Assembly: GCA_018881555.1 (NCBI GenBank)
Contig: JACAXG010000055.1
Location: forward strand, 2,232,001-2,296,000
DNA length: 64,000 nucleotides
Origin: Amblyornis subalaris
Taxonomy: Eukaryota; Chordata; Aves; Passeriformes; Ptilonorhynchidae
Direction: 5' to 3'
In this document: positions 27,634-39,659 of the stretch, piece after piece
Layout of the letters: each line of letters starts with the position of its first letter
Position numbering within the stretch: position 1 is the stretch's first letter
Notes under the pieces: model-generated
Told to the model about the DNA's origin: nothing
The model's database searches: none
Seen by the model: the letters and a program-made list of their open reading frames with translations, nothing else
Program-made: the position numbers and the translations under genes

Positions 27634-28375
27634 TTCACAGAATTATAGAATAGTTTGGTTTGGAAGGGACCTTACATATCATCTGGTTCCAATCCCCCTG
27701 CCAAAGGCAGGGACACCTTCCACCGGACCAGATTGCTCAAANCCCCACCCAGCCTGGCCTTGAACACTTCCAGAGAGGGGACATTCGCAACTTCCTTGGG
27801 CAGCACGAGCCAGTGTTTCACCACCCCCACAGCAAAGACTTTCTTCTGAATAGCTAATCTAAACCTGCCCTCTTTCAGTTTGAAGCCATTCCCCCTTGTG
27901 CTGTCACTACACGCCCTTGTAACAGTCCCTCTCCAGCTCTCGTTGGCCACCTTTGGATGCCAGAAAGCTGCTCTAAGCTCTCCCCAGAGNGTTCTCTTCT
28001 CTGGGCTGAACAGCTGCAATTCTCTCAGCCTGTCTTCATAGGAGAGGTGCTCCAACCTTCTGATCACCTCCATGGACCTCCTCTGGGACTCACTGCAACA
28101 GGATCATGCCCTTCTTATGTTGTGAACCCCAGATTTGGATGCAGAACTCCGGCTGGGATCTCATGAAAGTGGAGTAGAGGAGCAGAATCCTCTCCCTCAC
28201 CCTGCCAGCCACACTGCTTTGGATGCAGCCCAGGACACATTTGGCTTTCTGGGCTGTGAACACACATGTGCAGGTCATGTCCAGCCTCTCATCCACCAGC
28301 ACCCCCAAGTCCTTCTCCTCAGGGCTGCTCCCAATCTATTCTCCACCCAGCCTGTGTTTATGCTTAGGATTGCTC
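27634..28375 (-). mobile_element. CR1 LINE fragment, ORF2 C-terminus and 3' end
   Basis: This is the longest CR1 copy in the window, about 740 bases, with the element's sense strand on the minus strand. From 28308 downward it encodes GVLVDERLDM, AQKAKCVLGCIQSSVA and ILLLYSTFMRSQPEFC; after a frameshift near 28080 it continues with LEHLSYEDRLRELQLFSPEKR, ACSDSTRGNGFKLKEGRF and SLEVFKARLGG, the standard end of CR1 ORF2, then a short 3' UTR ending in the complement of TTCACAGAATTATAGAATAG at 27635-27654. It is 5'-truncated, has frameshifts and two ambiguous bases, and cannot move. It is the best preserved CR1 here and so probably among the younger insertions. Confidence 0.92.
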
Positions 28376-31300
28376 ATGCAAGAATACTATTAACTTGAAA
28401 AACTATATGACAGGGTAACAGCCATCAGCAAATGAACTATAATAATTGGAAAGCATAAAAATATTTGCCAGAGGTTTTGGATCTTTGTACTAATAAGAAT
28501 GAGGTTCTGAAGACTACACTTTTTTTGGGCCAGAGTCNGAAGAATTGATATACAAAAATGTTTAACCCTGAACTTTAGCCAGAGATTCTTTTTTCCAAAC
28601 ATATTAGGAACTATTGTTTTTAAGCACTTTTACGTACTGATGCTTTAATTTTGATAGCTGGCATGCCCACAAGCTGCTGCACTGCAAGGCTGCGCAACAG
28701 TTTGTTAAAAGAGGATCTTTGCCTTGGCCAGTTTTGTTGTTTTGTTTCTCTTTGCAGCTCTTGCTATAATAATCGTTTCATCCAGTGTCCAGACAAATGT
28801 GTCTAATTCTGGAAGGAGGGTTGTTTTTTTCTAGCAATGCATTTCCCCTGTGAGATAGGAACACTGGAAGGTTATTGTGGGCTGGAAACCACAGCTTGTT
28901 TAGCCAGAAAGATAAGTATTATCTATATTTCTTGTTCTTTCCTATGCATTGTATTGTCCTGGAGAGCAGTGGGAACAGTGGAAGGCAAATGGCAGAGACC
29001 TTGCCAAGCCTCGTGATGTGATGAATGACTTCTCACATCCCAGGGCCTGACATGAAGAGAGGCCACAGAGGGTCACACTGCTGTTTTCAGATGTTAAAAA
29101 GGCTGATCACCTACCCCTTGCTTTCATTTCTAGCGCAGGAAGAGCTCCCCCATGCATGATCCACATGAGAAGACACAGCTCTTGAATAAAGTTTGCTCTG
29201 CAAGAACACAGGCCACCTACCCAGGAAAGCTAAATTTCTGCACCCTCACTAACTCAATTACGAATATTCTACCAGACTTGTTGAATGATATGACCACAAA
29301 CTACCTCTCAGCCATAGAGAGAAAAATATTTCCGGACTTCCTCAAATCTTCTGGGCAGCAAGTGTTGTATGCTTTTTCTTTTCCTGTTTCCTTCCCTTCT
29401 CTTTGCTATCATGTGCACGTGGACAGACAANCAACTTTCACTGTCTCCCCATACATTCCCAAGGAGCAATCTACATATGCTACTTGTGGACAAGCAATAT
29501 GCAAATCCCTTTAAACCCAAGATGGGGCAGGCCAGGAACCACCTGCAGCTGGGATGCAGCAGGATGAGGAGGGGAAAACAGCATTTGCTTCTGGATGCAT
29601 GCTTGTGCATGAAAGGGAGCTTGCTTGATGAACTTCGCTGTACAAACTGAGGTTTTCTTCTCTGCCAACTTTTGATCATCTAACTGCACTCTTGAAAATT
29701 ACACTGGAGAGATGGAAAGAGGGAAATAGTGAGGTCCNTTATTCTGTGTGCTTTTCACCAGCTGGATCACTCGATGTACATCCACATCGTAGCCAGGCTG
29801 TGGAAGTGGACATGGGATAGGTGCCANTGTCCAGCTGTCCATGGCAGCAAGGAATGATGAACTGGACAGCAGGAGCTGGGGCTGGCAGGCAGACCCTTTT
29901 TTTGTTTCAGCTCTCTCAGGTCATACCTGTTTATTTACAAAACCACCCTTCAAGCGGACGTGGGGAGGAATAAATAACTGTCTAATCTGAGGCAATCAAA
30001 ATTTTACTCAGTGCAGTGCAAGAGCTCTTGGCATTTCATCTCAGTCTGGTTTATAACTCAGTTCCCTCAGCCCTGTCTCCTGTGGGAAACAAGCAGTCAC
30101 AAACGTGTGTGTGAGTAGAAACCATTCTGGGAAACANACACAGACCTTCAGCCCCATCTCTGATGATTAATCTGCTCTCCCTGCTGAAGAAGACCGAGGG
30201 CACTCCAGTTCCCCCTCTCCTGTATCTTGCAAAAGCAAAGAGAGAAACCAACAACCACCCTGCNTAGCCGCACACCCCAAGGCTTCTGCTTCAGGAGAGA
30301 CACAGTGATAGTGTTACACATGGCTTCATAAATATTTCCAACACCCAGTGAACCCCAACACCCCGAGGGCTGGATTTATTAATAATGCTTCTCATCTAGC
30401 AAAACTAAATCAAATTTTACTCTGGGCATCTCAGTCAAATATTCTGCACTGTCCCTTGGAGCTGCTCCCTCCTCTGAGCAGGCAGAGAGGAGGAGGAGAG
30501 GAGGGCATGGGGTAAAGGCATGTGGGGCCACCATCCATCTGATGTGGTNCCCTGCTGGCACCCAGCCCTTCAGCAAGGAACTGGGGACGGGCTGACCCCC
30601 AGGCAGGCACACCACCTCCCTCCAGGGAGTGAAGCAAAAGATATCCCCTTAGAGAGGGTCTGTGGAGAGCACTGGTCCCACTGCCGGGCTGGATACACGC
30701 CGGGATGTTTGTCACCCCGGGACACAGGAAACTGNGGCAGAACTTGGGCACGCACTGAAGCACTTGCACAGTGCAGAGAGAAACCTGCAGCACACAAAAT
30801 TTTAGGAAGGTCAATGTAGAAGTCTGAAAGAAGGTGGGGGACGGTGTTTAAGACTTAGGGTAGTGTAAGGTAAAGCTTGCACCTGAAGGGAGATGGATTT
30901 TTTGTCTGCTGTCAGTCAGGGCTCTAGCAGGTCAAAATTCAAAAGACACAGTCTGGAAAAGTGGCATTGATTTCCCTTCCCGAGGAGATGCCTGTGAAAC
31001 TCTCACAACCAATATTAATATCAAAGCACTAGAGAGGAGCTGGGAACAGCCACTTCTGTTTTGTTCCCAGGATGAAAAAGTATGGCAAGAGGGATGTTAA
31101 AAAGACTGTAACAAACAGCCTCCACTTTGGGATAAAAGCATTTCAGAAAGTGTCTGAACTCCCTTCCTGCTCCCCAGCAACTTTCACAAGCCACTCATGT
31201 CCAGTCCCCCAGGACATCTCCTGAATTCTAGACTGAGATGTTCACATAAAAGGCATTGCCTTCACCAGGTCAGGAGGAAACAACACAAGGTAGCAGTCAG

Positions 31301-34300
31301 GGATGTCCTGATTCCCTAGGAAGACCAAGGATCCCCCTGGGGTGGACAGAGAGGAGCCTTGTGGACATCTTTACAAGCATGCAAAAACTACATCACAAAA
31401 CAGCATCCCCAAAGAGAAAGCCATGCTGACAGCAGCAGGACGAGGATAAATAGCCAACAACCACGCTACAGGGAGCCTGGAGTGACGCAGGCGATGCTGA
31501 GGTTGGTGAGATAAAGAACAAGCCCAAGTGCCTCTGCCTGAAGGTAAGCCGAACCCAGCTGCCCAGGAAACACTGCTGCCACGGAGGCATCAGCTGCTCC
31601 AGATGGTTGCAGGAGACAATGGCAAGGAGCCCGTGGCTCCATGCCTGGCCACTGGGTGCCATCTCCAGCCCCAGCCAGGACCTCTCCAGCTGCAGAAGGA
31701 TAGAGTAATGCCTGGTCCTGGACTGTAGAATAAACAGGTACAAACCCTAATGCCCCCCACAAACCCCAGTGCTCCCTCTCCATGCGGGATGTACACANCT
31801 CTTACATGGTCTTATTTAAGGCAAATGCTTAATGAGAGATATAGTAAAACAAAATCTTCAAAAAATCTCACTTCCTTGACCCTGCTGCTCTTCCCTTTAG
31901 GAAAAGAGTAAAACACATTGCCATGGGAGGCATCTGAGCACTGAAGGGACCTGGAGATGGTCCCATGGGCATGGACCAGATGGATCTCTGTCTCCATGAT
32001 GCCACTGTCCCCTGGCAGAGCCCAGTGGGAATTGTGTGACACATGCCATGGCTTTCGATTTCCAGGACTGACCTAAGGGAAGGAGAAATGGAGGAAGACC
32101 ACCTGCCTATCAAGAAGTCTTGACAAACTAGGAAGGTCTTTCCCCAAGCAATCTGCTAGTGTGCTTCGATAGATGTTAAAAGTTGCACTTACAGGGTTGG
32201 TCCTATGTTTATCCCACAGATGAGTCCCAACTGGGGGGAAAAAAGGTGGGAATTACACAAATATTCCAGACACACATTTGCACTCTGTGCACCTTTCATG
32301 CCCGATGAAAAGGCAGGAAATGTTAAGACAAAGAAAGGAAGCATGTTAAAAAGACTGAACCTTTCATCAGAGACTATTGAAATTCTCGCAACAAGGGCCG
32401 GTATGAAAGGTTGCTTATTCTCAGAGGTAAGACAGTGCCATTTCCTTCCCTCTCCATGCAGCAAACACTCATGACAAATCCAAACCACAGCTGTAGGGCA
32501 CGAGATGCACAAAGCAAATAAAGGTTGCATGTGAATCCATCCCAGCTGCATCACCACGGCTGTTATCAGATTGAAAATCATACTTCAACCAGTCAATATG
32601 CAAATACTGTAGTATTGCACCATCATAAAAAGCTACAGTATTTCAAAAGCAGTGGCCTCCAAAAATTCAGATCAAGGCAACAATAAGGAAAATGAGAAAT
32701 TATGCCAGTCTGACAGTCTCGCCCTGTTCTACCTAATGAACCAACACGGGTTTAGTGGAATAATCAATGCGGGAAACATTGGAGAAACATCCTACACCCC
32801 ACCATGCAGTAGTAACCTACTTATAAATCATTTCCTGGTCACCTTAGGCCCTGAAGGTTTATCTCTTGTTTTATATTTATGTACCTATTTATATATGATT
32901 ACAACTACTAATTATTTATAAGAAAAATAGATGTTAGAAATTTCTACTTAAAAGCAGTTTGTACAGACAGATTTTGGCAATGAATTCCACAGATAAATTA
33001 CGCTCATTAGAAAATATCTCTGAATGCAGAAATCAGAAAATATGTGCACTGAAACAGCATTTTTGCACCCTTTAACCGTTTATAGGTTTCTTTTATTCCT
33101 TGACTCCAATTCTGGATGACATGCCATAGGAAAGTATCATGCACACATTCCAACCCCCCTAGCAAGCTCTGGGCCTTGGACAGTGAGCTTACTGAGGCAG
33201 AGATCATTTTTTCATGCGCACAGCCCAGCCCAGCACAGTCTGCCCTACACGGACCCGCAACACCAACAATACCATGTCTGTCCCACAGTCAGATGTCACC
33301 TCACAAATGTGGGTCACACCAGCATGCCATGCTGGCTTTGATTTCTGTTATTTGGGGCAATCAAGTCTCCTTTGCAGGGGGGAGCAGCCCCCTGATGAGG
33401 GGAGAAAGGATTTAACTGAAGATTACATCTCTTCTGCGAATTTGCAAGAAAGGCTCATTTAGGCCTTTGTGGACCTTCTACCTCCTTTCATCAGTCCTGT
33501 GCCTGACTATATCTTCAGCTGGGCCATCTGCTGGTGCTTATGATGCCCACAAATTAGAGTGATGACAGATGAAAATGTTGAAATTTAACATCTTCTCTAG
33601 CGAAACACAGTTTGTAAGAGGCTGTCAGCTGTGGCCTTGCCTACCTTTTTGTTTTAAAGTTGGCACCCTTCATCAGTTTCTGGTCAAGGCATTCTAAAAG
33701 CACAACTCTTTAAAATTTGCAAACGCACACCACATGAACTTTGGGGCAAGACAAGAGCTTCAGAAATACAGACAATGCATTGGTCAACATCAAGACCTAG
33801 AAACCCATATTCCCTCAATAACATACTAAGTAAGGCTCAGATCTGAGAAATTCAAACAGGCCACAAGTACTCATAAATCAGCCTTCCTTTTGCAAAGCTT
33901 ACTTTATGCAAGAAAATCCTAAATACAGAGCAGAGTCAGGGTGGGCTCTGGGGGCTCTGTTGGATGAAGGCACTTTTAGTAAATGCTGACCCAAGATGAA
34001 ATTTTTATGTGCTATGAAACCCTTATGCAGCTGCAAGATATTGCTAGGGACCTCAGAGGGAAGGAGAAACTTGAAGATCGAGGGTCTTCCCCATTCCTAA
34101 TAACTCCCATTGCTACCTATTGCCAGCCTCACATTTTTAACGTAAGTGTCCCTTAAGGGCTCTAAAATAACCCCTGGAGCTAACTGGACTCCTATGAGAA
34201 AAAAATTTTCTGCACTTCTTTAATTTTAAACAAAAAATGATGGAAGTCTCCACTCTTTCAAAGATCAGAGGACAACTGATGATGGATGAGATGAAAGATT

Positions 34301-36984
34301 TTGAGGGAATACCCCGCAAAAGACGCAAGAAGCTGACCTGGTTCTTGGGCTGATGCTGGAAAACATGTACCCAAATCTGGTCTTCTGTTAGCACTGCAGT
34401 ACCACTAACATCACTTCCTGTGCAGGATTTACTTCTACCTACTCCCTAAAAGCTTCCTACACTTCAGCATAACTGGTAGAGAAAGTATCCATAGCTGAGT
34501 TTCTGCCACTCAGTTATAATCCTGATTATACCTCAAGCAGCATCACTACTCAAATTCCAGTTATTTTCTTTCTTCCCTTCCTTCACTACAAATTCAATCA
34601 TGTTTTTATTTACTAATGATCTGAACAATAAGAATTTACAATGAAAATGCCGACCAGAAATGTAAGTAACCCTAATGAAAATAGGTACTAAGTCACAATC
34701 TCTATTTCCTAAATACAGCAGTTAATAACAAAGGTGGAATTGGACAGACTTTAAACAACTTTTTATCAGTGCTGAAAGAGTGAGTAACTACCACTTAAAA
34801 TAGTTGAAAACTGTTTTTTACAACCTATCACAGCAAAGGTTCCAGACAATATACAGTATATCTAAGAATAGTAGCAGTCATTGATGGAAACTGATAACAT
34901 TTGGGGACTGAAGGTTAATCCGTTCTGGGAAAAAAAAAAGGAACAATGGAGAGTGAAATAGAAACTCAAGTCTCATTAAAGAAAACTATTTTAAGGGCAG
35001 AATGATGAGTTTTAGCATCAATCATGGGAAAACAGTTCGAAGTTGTTCCTAAAAGATCTAAATTTGAAACCTTGGGAAAAAGGAACTGTTTGCAGTGACA
35101 GCAAAAAAAATCTTAAGGGATAAGAAAAAATACAGTGTAAAGATAATCCGTTTGTATTTTTTAAACACTACAAATCTGACTGTTCATTTTGAGCTTTCTG
35201 TGATTAAGGTCAGTAAAGACTCAATGTTCAGTCAAGTTTATCCTTATTTCTATATGCAGTTCCATTGTACTTATTGTAAGTCATGGTACATGCTCTCAGC
35301 ACTGAAGGCGCATTGACATGGATAAACAAAATCAACCGCAGATTGCAAATAAACCCAAATGAAGTTGTATACCAATTTTCAATTGATACTGGTTTTGGCT
35401 TGATTTTTTTTAAAGAAATTATATTCTGCTCTGCATACTACAGAGAAAAACCCAGCAGAAAGCCAAAAGAGGATGATACCTATCTACCAGAAAATCTACG
35501 AGCAAGCCAAGCGAGCCCTGATGCTGCTCCCTGAACACACAACCACCCCTTGGCTGGAAGGAAGCTGAGCAGGTGCCTACATTAAACCAGTGCACACTTT
35601 GTCAGTTTGCATTTGAGCAAGCCCATAAGTGCTTTGCCAGCTCAAGGACTTAATTACATTTGAAATAAGCTAATTCAAGGAATAAAAGTCTGCCAAAGGT
35701 AATAAAATTGTTTACTGATGTATCAAGTCATTCCTCGTATATAAAAGAGCGTATTTATATGCAGCATAGGTCTGGTCCTATTCAATCAGTTATTAAATAT
35801 TTACTGGTTGCAGGAATAGAGCCAAATCTGGAGTATTTTTAAGGATTAGGGGAGAACTACTAAATCCCAAAGTATCTAATTTAACTATGCAAAGTATGGA
35901 ATATTATTGCCTTTGTTTTACTTATGAAATTCAGAGGCATGGGAAAATAAAGTGCTAGACTCAGGGTGTCAGNAAAGCTACTTGCAGAAGCTCCTGTGCT
36001 TGCCTGCTTCCCAGGCAAGTGTCTTCTGCAACACATGCTGTTCCTCTCCTGTTGTGCTGGGCAGTGCAAGGGACAGTTGGGCAAAGGGCCGAGAGCCCCT
36101 GTCACAGCTCCACTGGCTGCACAGTGGTTTGACTCCCCCCCTGACAGCCCAAGGAAATGTCTAAACAAATTAGCAGAAAGTCATTGGCTGATTTTTTTAA
36201 TCAGAATTTTTTCTTATCCAGGCCTTGGCATATGGTTGCATCCAATTCACTCCTCTTTGAACTTGATGCTCTTGGATGCTGCTGTCACCTGTTCCTGTTG
36301 AATGAAGGGGCAGTAAAATAGGGCCTCAATGGAACTTGCGAAGATTCAGAGCATTTTGATATGCTCTCTGAGCAGCTGAATTTTCATTGTACATATGTAA
36401 ATCTCCCTTTGTCCCATGCTTCTGTGCAGCAAATCAAAAATCCTGCTCTCTGTCCCCACAAGAGCACGTTTAAAGTTTGATTTTTAGATGATAAATACTC
36501 AACCAGTGCAGACTGGCATTTTTCAGCATCGTTAAGCTGTACTATATAAAATTCCATATTGCTTCAAATTAGTTCTTCAGATTGTGTACTCTGTGGTTTT
36601 TTTCCTTGTGCTATATTTAACAGTGATAATTGTTATATTTAAAAATACTCAAATGACATATTTCAAAATATCTAACTGATTAAGTGTGCTTAGCTCAAGA
36701 ATGTCTGCTGCACTGTGCATAGCAAATAGACAGTGCTTTTGCCTTGGTTTGGCATGGGTAGGCTTTTAATCAATGCACAAATTTGAAAAGAAATCACCGT
36801 TCCAAGTTTGATACAAATTTGGAGTCTGGCTCATACCGAGGTGTACCTACACTTTACACTGTGTAAACAAATTAGTTTTCAAGTTCAGCTTGTGGACTTT
36901 CTTCTGTGCTCATCCTTTGAATGTGTCCGATTTCTTTACACTTTCTTGACGCAGTGGCTTTAAAAGAGACCCTGAAATGCTTGG
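28376..36984. other. Intron sequence without recognised genes
   Basis: Mixed AT-rich DNA with GC-richer patches around 30430-30830 and 31480-31800. Open frames up to 130 codons occur on both strands but overlap one another and match nothing I recognise. No known repeat family was identified. Confidence 0.5.
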
Positions 36985-37620
36985 GCTGCACCCCCGCGCA
37001 GATGTTGGCCCCTGGCAGCGATGATGCCGGGGCAGCGCCGCGCCAGCAGTGCCGGCTTCACACGGCAACGCGCAACCGCGGNGCGAATTCTGGCCGGGCA
37101 GCGGGGTCAGCAGAGGCTCCGGGGCGAATTCTGGCCGGGCAGCGGGGTCAGCAGAGGCTCCGGGGCGGATGCCGCCGGAGCTGCTCACCGAACGGGCTGG
37201 GCGCGGGCGAGGCACGCAGGGCCGGGAGCGGGGCAGCGCCGGATCCGCAAAACCCAAGAGCGGACCGGGAAAAATCCCACAAGGCACAGAGGTAGATTCA
37301 AAGACGCCGCATTTTACTCGGTCAGATGAAAAAGAGCGACGGAAAACCCACCCTTGGCCACCTGAAAGGTCTGGCGCGCAGCTGGGGCACTGCTCCGCAA
37401 GCAGGCACTTCAAAATTCGAAACCCCTTTTAAAAGGGCGAGAGGTATCCCCGGAGAAACAACCTCCGTCCCTGCCTCTCACCCTGCAGGACAGCCGGACA
37501 GCCCTGGCCGCCGCGCTCCCGCTGCCCTGNCCGCAGCGCTCCCGACACAAACCTCCATCCCTAGACCAGCAAAGGGGCTTAAACACCGGCTGCAGGCTTG
37601 GAAGACACGGGAGCAGCGAG
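36985..37620. promoter_or_regulatory. Second, intronic CpG-rich island
   Basis: A block of about 630 bases is GC-rich and CpG-dense, separated from the RELN promoter island by about 1 kb of AT-rich DNA and flanked by AT-rich DNA on the other side. It begins about 1.5 kb into intron 1. It contains a 41-bp tandem duplication and two ambiguous bases. Several frames of 100-167 codons run across it on both strands, but the 41-bp unit changes frame between copies and no known domain is seen, so they are unlikely to be coding. Candidate roles are an alternative or antisense promoter or an orphan intragenic CpG island. Confidence 0.6.
37083..37164. repeat. 41-bp tandem duplication in the intronic CpG island
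   Basis: Two adjacent copies of a 41-base unit (37083-37123 and 37124-37164), each beginning GCGAATTCTGGCC and ending GGCTCCGGG, are identical by eye. A third copy starts (GCG) and then diverges. Perfect identity indicates a recent duplication, possibly variable in copy number, or an assembly artefact. Confidence 0.9.
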
Positions 37621-38599
37621 GAAAGACGTGATTCTGTTATTTACACGGCTGAAACATAATTTTAAAAATCCAGCATCTAAAATAGTGCAAAATGGAAATC
37701 CCAGCTTCCTTTTTCCGTCTGCACATTTGTGGTTCAGCAAGTTGAATGCAATTTACCCAACCTGAATGTATATTACAGACTGTAAGATCTAAGGCTCTAA
37801 GGAAAAAAAAAATCTGGTAAAGTCACATAACTTACATATGTGGTTTTTGAAAAAAGGACACCAGTATTTTAAAACCAAAAGTTTCCTATGAATTTGGTAA
37901 AACTATATTGTTAAAGCTTACACATACACAAAAACTTCAGGATCCCTTATACTGCGTGAAAAGGAGTATTTGATGTGTTTGGGATTGATGTCTTTACAGT
38001 AAAAATTTCAATTAGAATCTTCACATAGCTGTTCAATAATTTACCTGAAACCTAAATTCTGAGCTGGAATACATCAAAGTCAGAAGTTTAATTCCACCTT
38101 TAGCCAGGGATCATCACACAGTATCTATTTCCAAGCTAGGTGTTTTAAATAAACATTTATTGTTATTTTCTCTGACTTCCAATTTCTTACTGCAAAATTA
38201 GCTGTTATTATTCTGTAGCATTGCAAACTCCAAGCAGACACTAAGAGAGAAGAAGGATTAGCGAATATACCTTTAAGCAGTCTCCCACCGTTATGAATTA
38301 AAATGTTTCACACATGGAAGTTTTCTATACAGAGAAATGGTGATGGGGCTGTTGAACAGNACAGTGCTGGTTTCCGGGGGCACTCTGCAGCCGAAAGCAG
38401 GTTCCCACAGTGGTGTACCTGCCTGCGAGGCCGCGCTCAGCCCTGGGCTGTGCTCCTCACCCAGTACAGCCCCAAAGTAGAGACGCTACTTTGTGAACAA
38501 CTTTGCCTATTCTTGTTCATTCTGCTCCGCCCGGGCGCTTACAAAAAGCAGGTTTATTTATTAATTCTGGGCACGACCTTCCATCTCCAAAGCCACCTG
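37621..38599. other. AT-rich spacer between the two CpG islands
   Basis: Ordinary AT-rich intron DNA that clearly separates the intronic island from the promoter island; GC content climbs again from about 38360. No repeat or open frame of note. Confidence 0.6.
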
Positions 38600-39152
38600 T
38601 GAGTGCCTGACCCCCGGCTGTCGGCCGTGGCCCCTGCAAGGGAGCAACAGGCTGGCTGAGTGCCCCTGCCGCGCCGGGCCGGTCCTCGCGGTGACACATC
38701 GCGGTGGCCCGATGGCAGCCGCCAGCTGCGGCACCGCGCGGCCCCCGAGGAGAGGGTGATGCGCTCGGTGCAAGCCGGCTCCGAAAGCCGGTGAGGTGGG
38801 AAAGGGGCAGACCGACAGCAACTCGTGAGGCTCTGGATCCGGCCCAGGGCCGGCTGAAGAGCGGGGACTCGGAATTTCCCCTGCTCCGGGCTGCTCCCGG
38901 CGGGAGCCGCGCGGAGGCGAAGCGGCGCTGGGACGGGGCGCGGGCGGCGGTCCCGGCGCCCGGGGCAGGTGAAGACGGTCCCGCACGGCCAGGGTGCTCC
39001 GCCGAGCCCCCCGCCGGGGCTGACGCGGGGCACGGCACTCGGCCGCGTGGTTCTCCGTCCAGGGCGCCCGCTTTCCCCCCACCACTTTCCTCCCCGCGGG
39101 ACACGCCGGGGCCGCCCGGGGGACGAGCAGCGCCGAGCACGGCGGGCGCCAC

Positions 39153-39160
39153 CACCTACC
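39153..39160 (-). other. RELN: RELN exon 1 splice donor
   Basis: Read on the minus strand, the exon ends CACG and the intron starts GTAGGTGG, a good match to the GTRAGT donor consensus. The junction splits a codon after its first base, which agrees with Val following QEYH in reelin. The same GTAG supplies the TAG that closes the out-of-frame upstream reading frame in unspliced RNA. Confidence 0.9.
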
Positions 39161-39388
39161 GTGGTACTCCTGGCCGGGCACGTAGGCGGCGGGGTTGCCC
39201 GCGATGTGGAGGGCGATGAGCACCTCGCCCTGCTCGCCGTCTCCCTCCAGCTCGCCGTGGTGGGTGCAGAGGAAGAAGAAGGGCGAGAAGCGGGCACGGG
39301 GGGCAGCCGCCCGGCCCGCCGCCAGCAGGGCACCCAGGGCGGCCAGCAAGCAGGGCCAGCCCCCGGGGACGCCCCGCCGCCGCTCCAT
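39160..39388 (-). CDS. RELN: Reelin, coding exon 1 (signal peptide and start of Reeler domain)
   Basis: This exon encodes the first 76 residues of reelin, the large secreted glycoprotein that guides neuronal migration and layering through VLDLR and ApoER2. The translation starts [10 protein letters not shown], followed by a hydrophobic Leu/Ala core (about residues 12-24) and an AGRAAA stretch typical of a signal-peptidase site near residues 27-29. Residues 33 onward begin the Reeler (F-spondin-like) domain with [20 protein letters not shown] and end at YVPGQEYH; this part is near-identical to mammalian reelin as I recall it, whereas the signal peptide diverges and is rich in Ala, Arg and Gly. 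The start is fixed by this homology, the signal peptide and a strong initiation context (A at -3, G at +4). The frame is open upstream for another 208 codons, so a stop codon does not define the start. The exon ends after the first base of a Val codon (phase 1) at a GTAGGTGG donor. Exon 2 lies beyond the window. Confidence 0.95.
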
Positions 39389-39413
39389 GCTGCTGCCGCC
39401 GGCGCCGCTGGGG

Positions 39414-39416
39414 CAT
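39414..39416 (-). promoter_or_regulatory. RELN: Out-of-frame upstream ATG in the RELN leader
   Basis: An ATG lies 28 bases upstream of the RELN start in a different frame. Its context is weak (T at -3, C at +4), while the reelin ATG has A at -3 and G at +4, so leaky scanning would be expected. Its frame has no stop anywhere in exon 1; the first stop is the TAG inside the intron 1 donor, so in spliced mRNA it would read on into exon 2. It matters only if transcription starts upstream of 39416, which is likely but not shown. Confidence 0.55.
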
Positions 39417-39460
39417 CCAGGGCACGGCGGGGCCGGCGCGCCGCTCCGCTCCGCGCCGCG

Positions 39461-39494
39461 CGGGACGGGGCGGGACGGGACGGGACGGGGCGGG
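39461..39494. repeat. CGGGA pentamer array with GC boxes
   Basis: Tandem CGGGA/CGGGG units occupy 34 bases, 73-106 bases upstream of the RELN start codon. Two units merge into GGGGCGGG, the Sp1/KLF GC-box core. On the RELN sense strand the array is C-rich (CCCGT units), and on the other strand its G3-G4 runs could form a G-quadruplex. It lies in the 5' UTR or core promoter. Confidence 0.75.
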
Positions 39495-39659
39495 CGCTGC
39501 CCCCCGCCGCGGCCCGCGGGAGTTCGTGGGGAGGCGGGCGCGGGGCGCGGAGCGGAGCGCGGCGAGGACAGGGGCGGCCCCTCCGCGCCCGACGAAGGCT
39601 GTGCCGTCCCCGCCTGCCGCTGCCGGGGTGCGGGGCACGGAGCTGGGAGTGCGAGGGCT

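Larger units (their letters stand above)
1..39159 (-). other. RELN: RELN intron 1 (5' part; continues past position 1)
   Basis: Everything below the exon 1 donor on the minus strand is intron 1, at least 39.1 kb long, since no sequence resembling reelin exon 2 (continuing the Reeler domain after QEYH) is seen. Large 5' introns are characteristic of RELN. The intron is mostly AT-rich, carries three CR1 fragments, a separate CpG-rich island at about 37.0-37.6 kb and scattered small tandem repeats. No nested protein-coding gene could be supported. Confidence 0.85.

Noticed and set aside
36910..37432. Frames of 102-167 codons across the intronic CpG island, both strands
   Set aside because: The 41-bp duplication shifts frame between copies, and no conserved domain or signal is seen.
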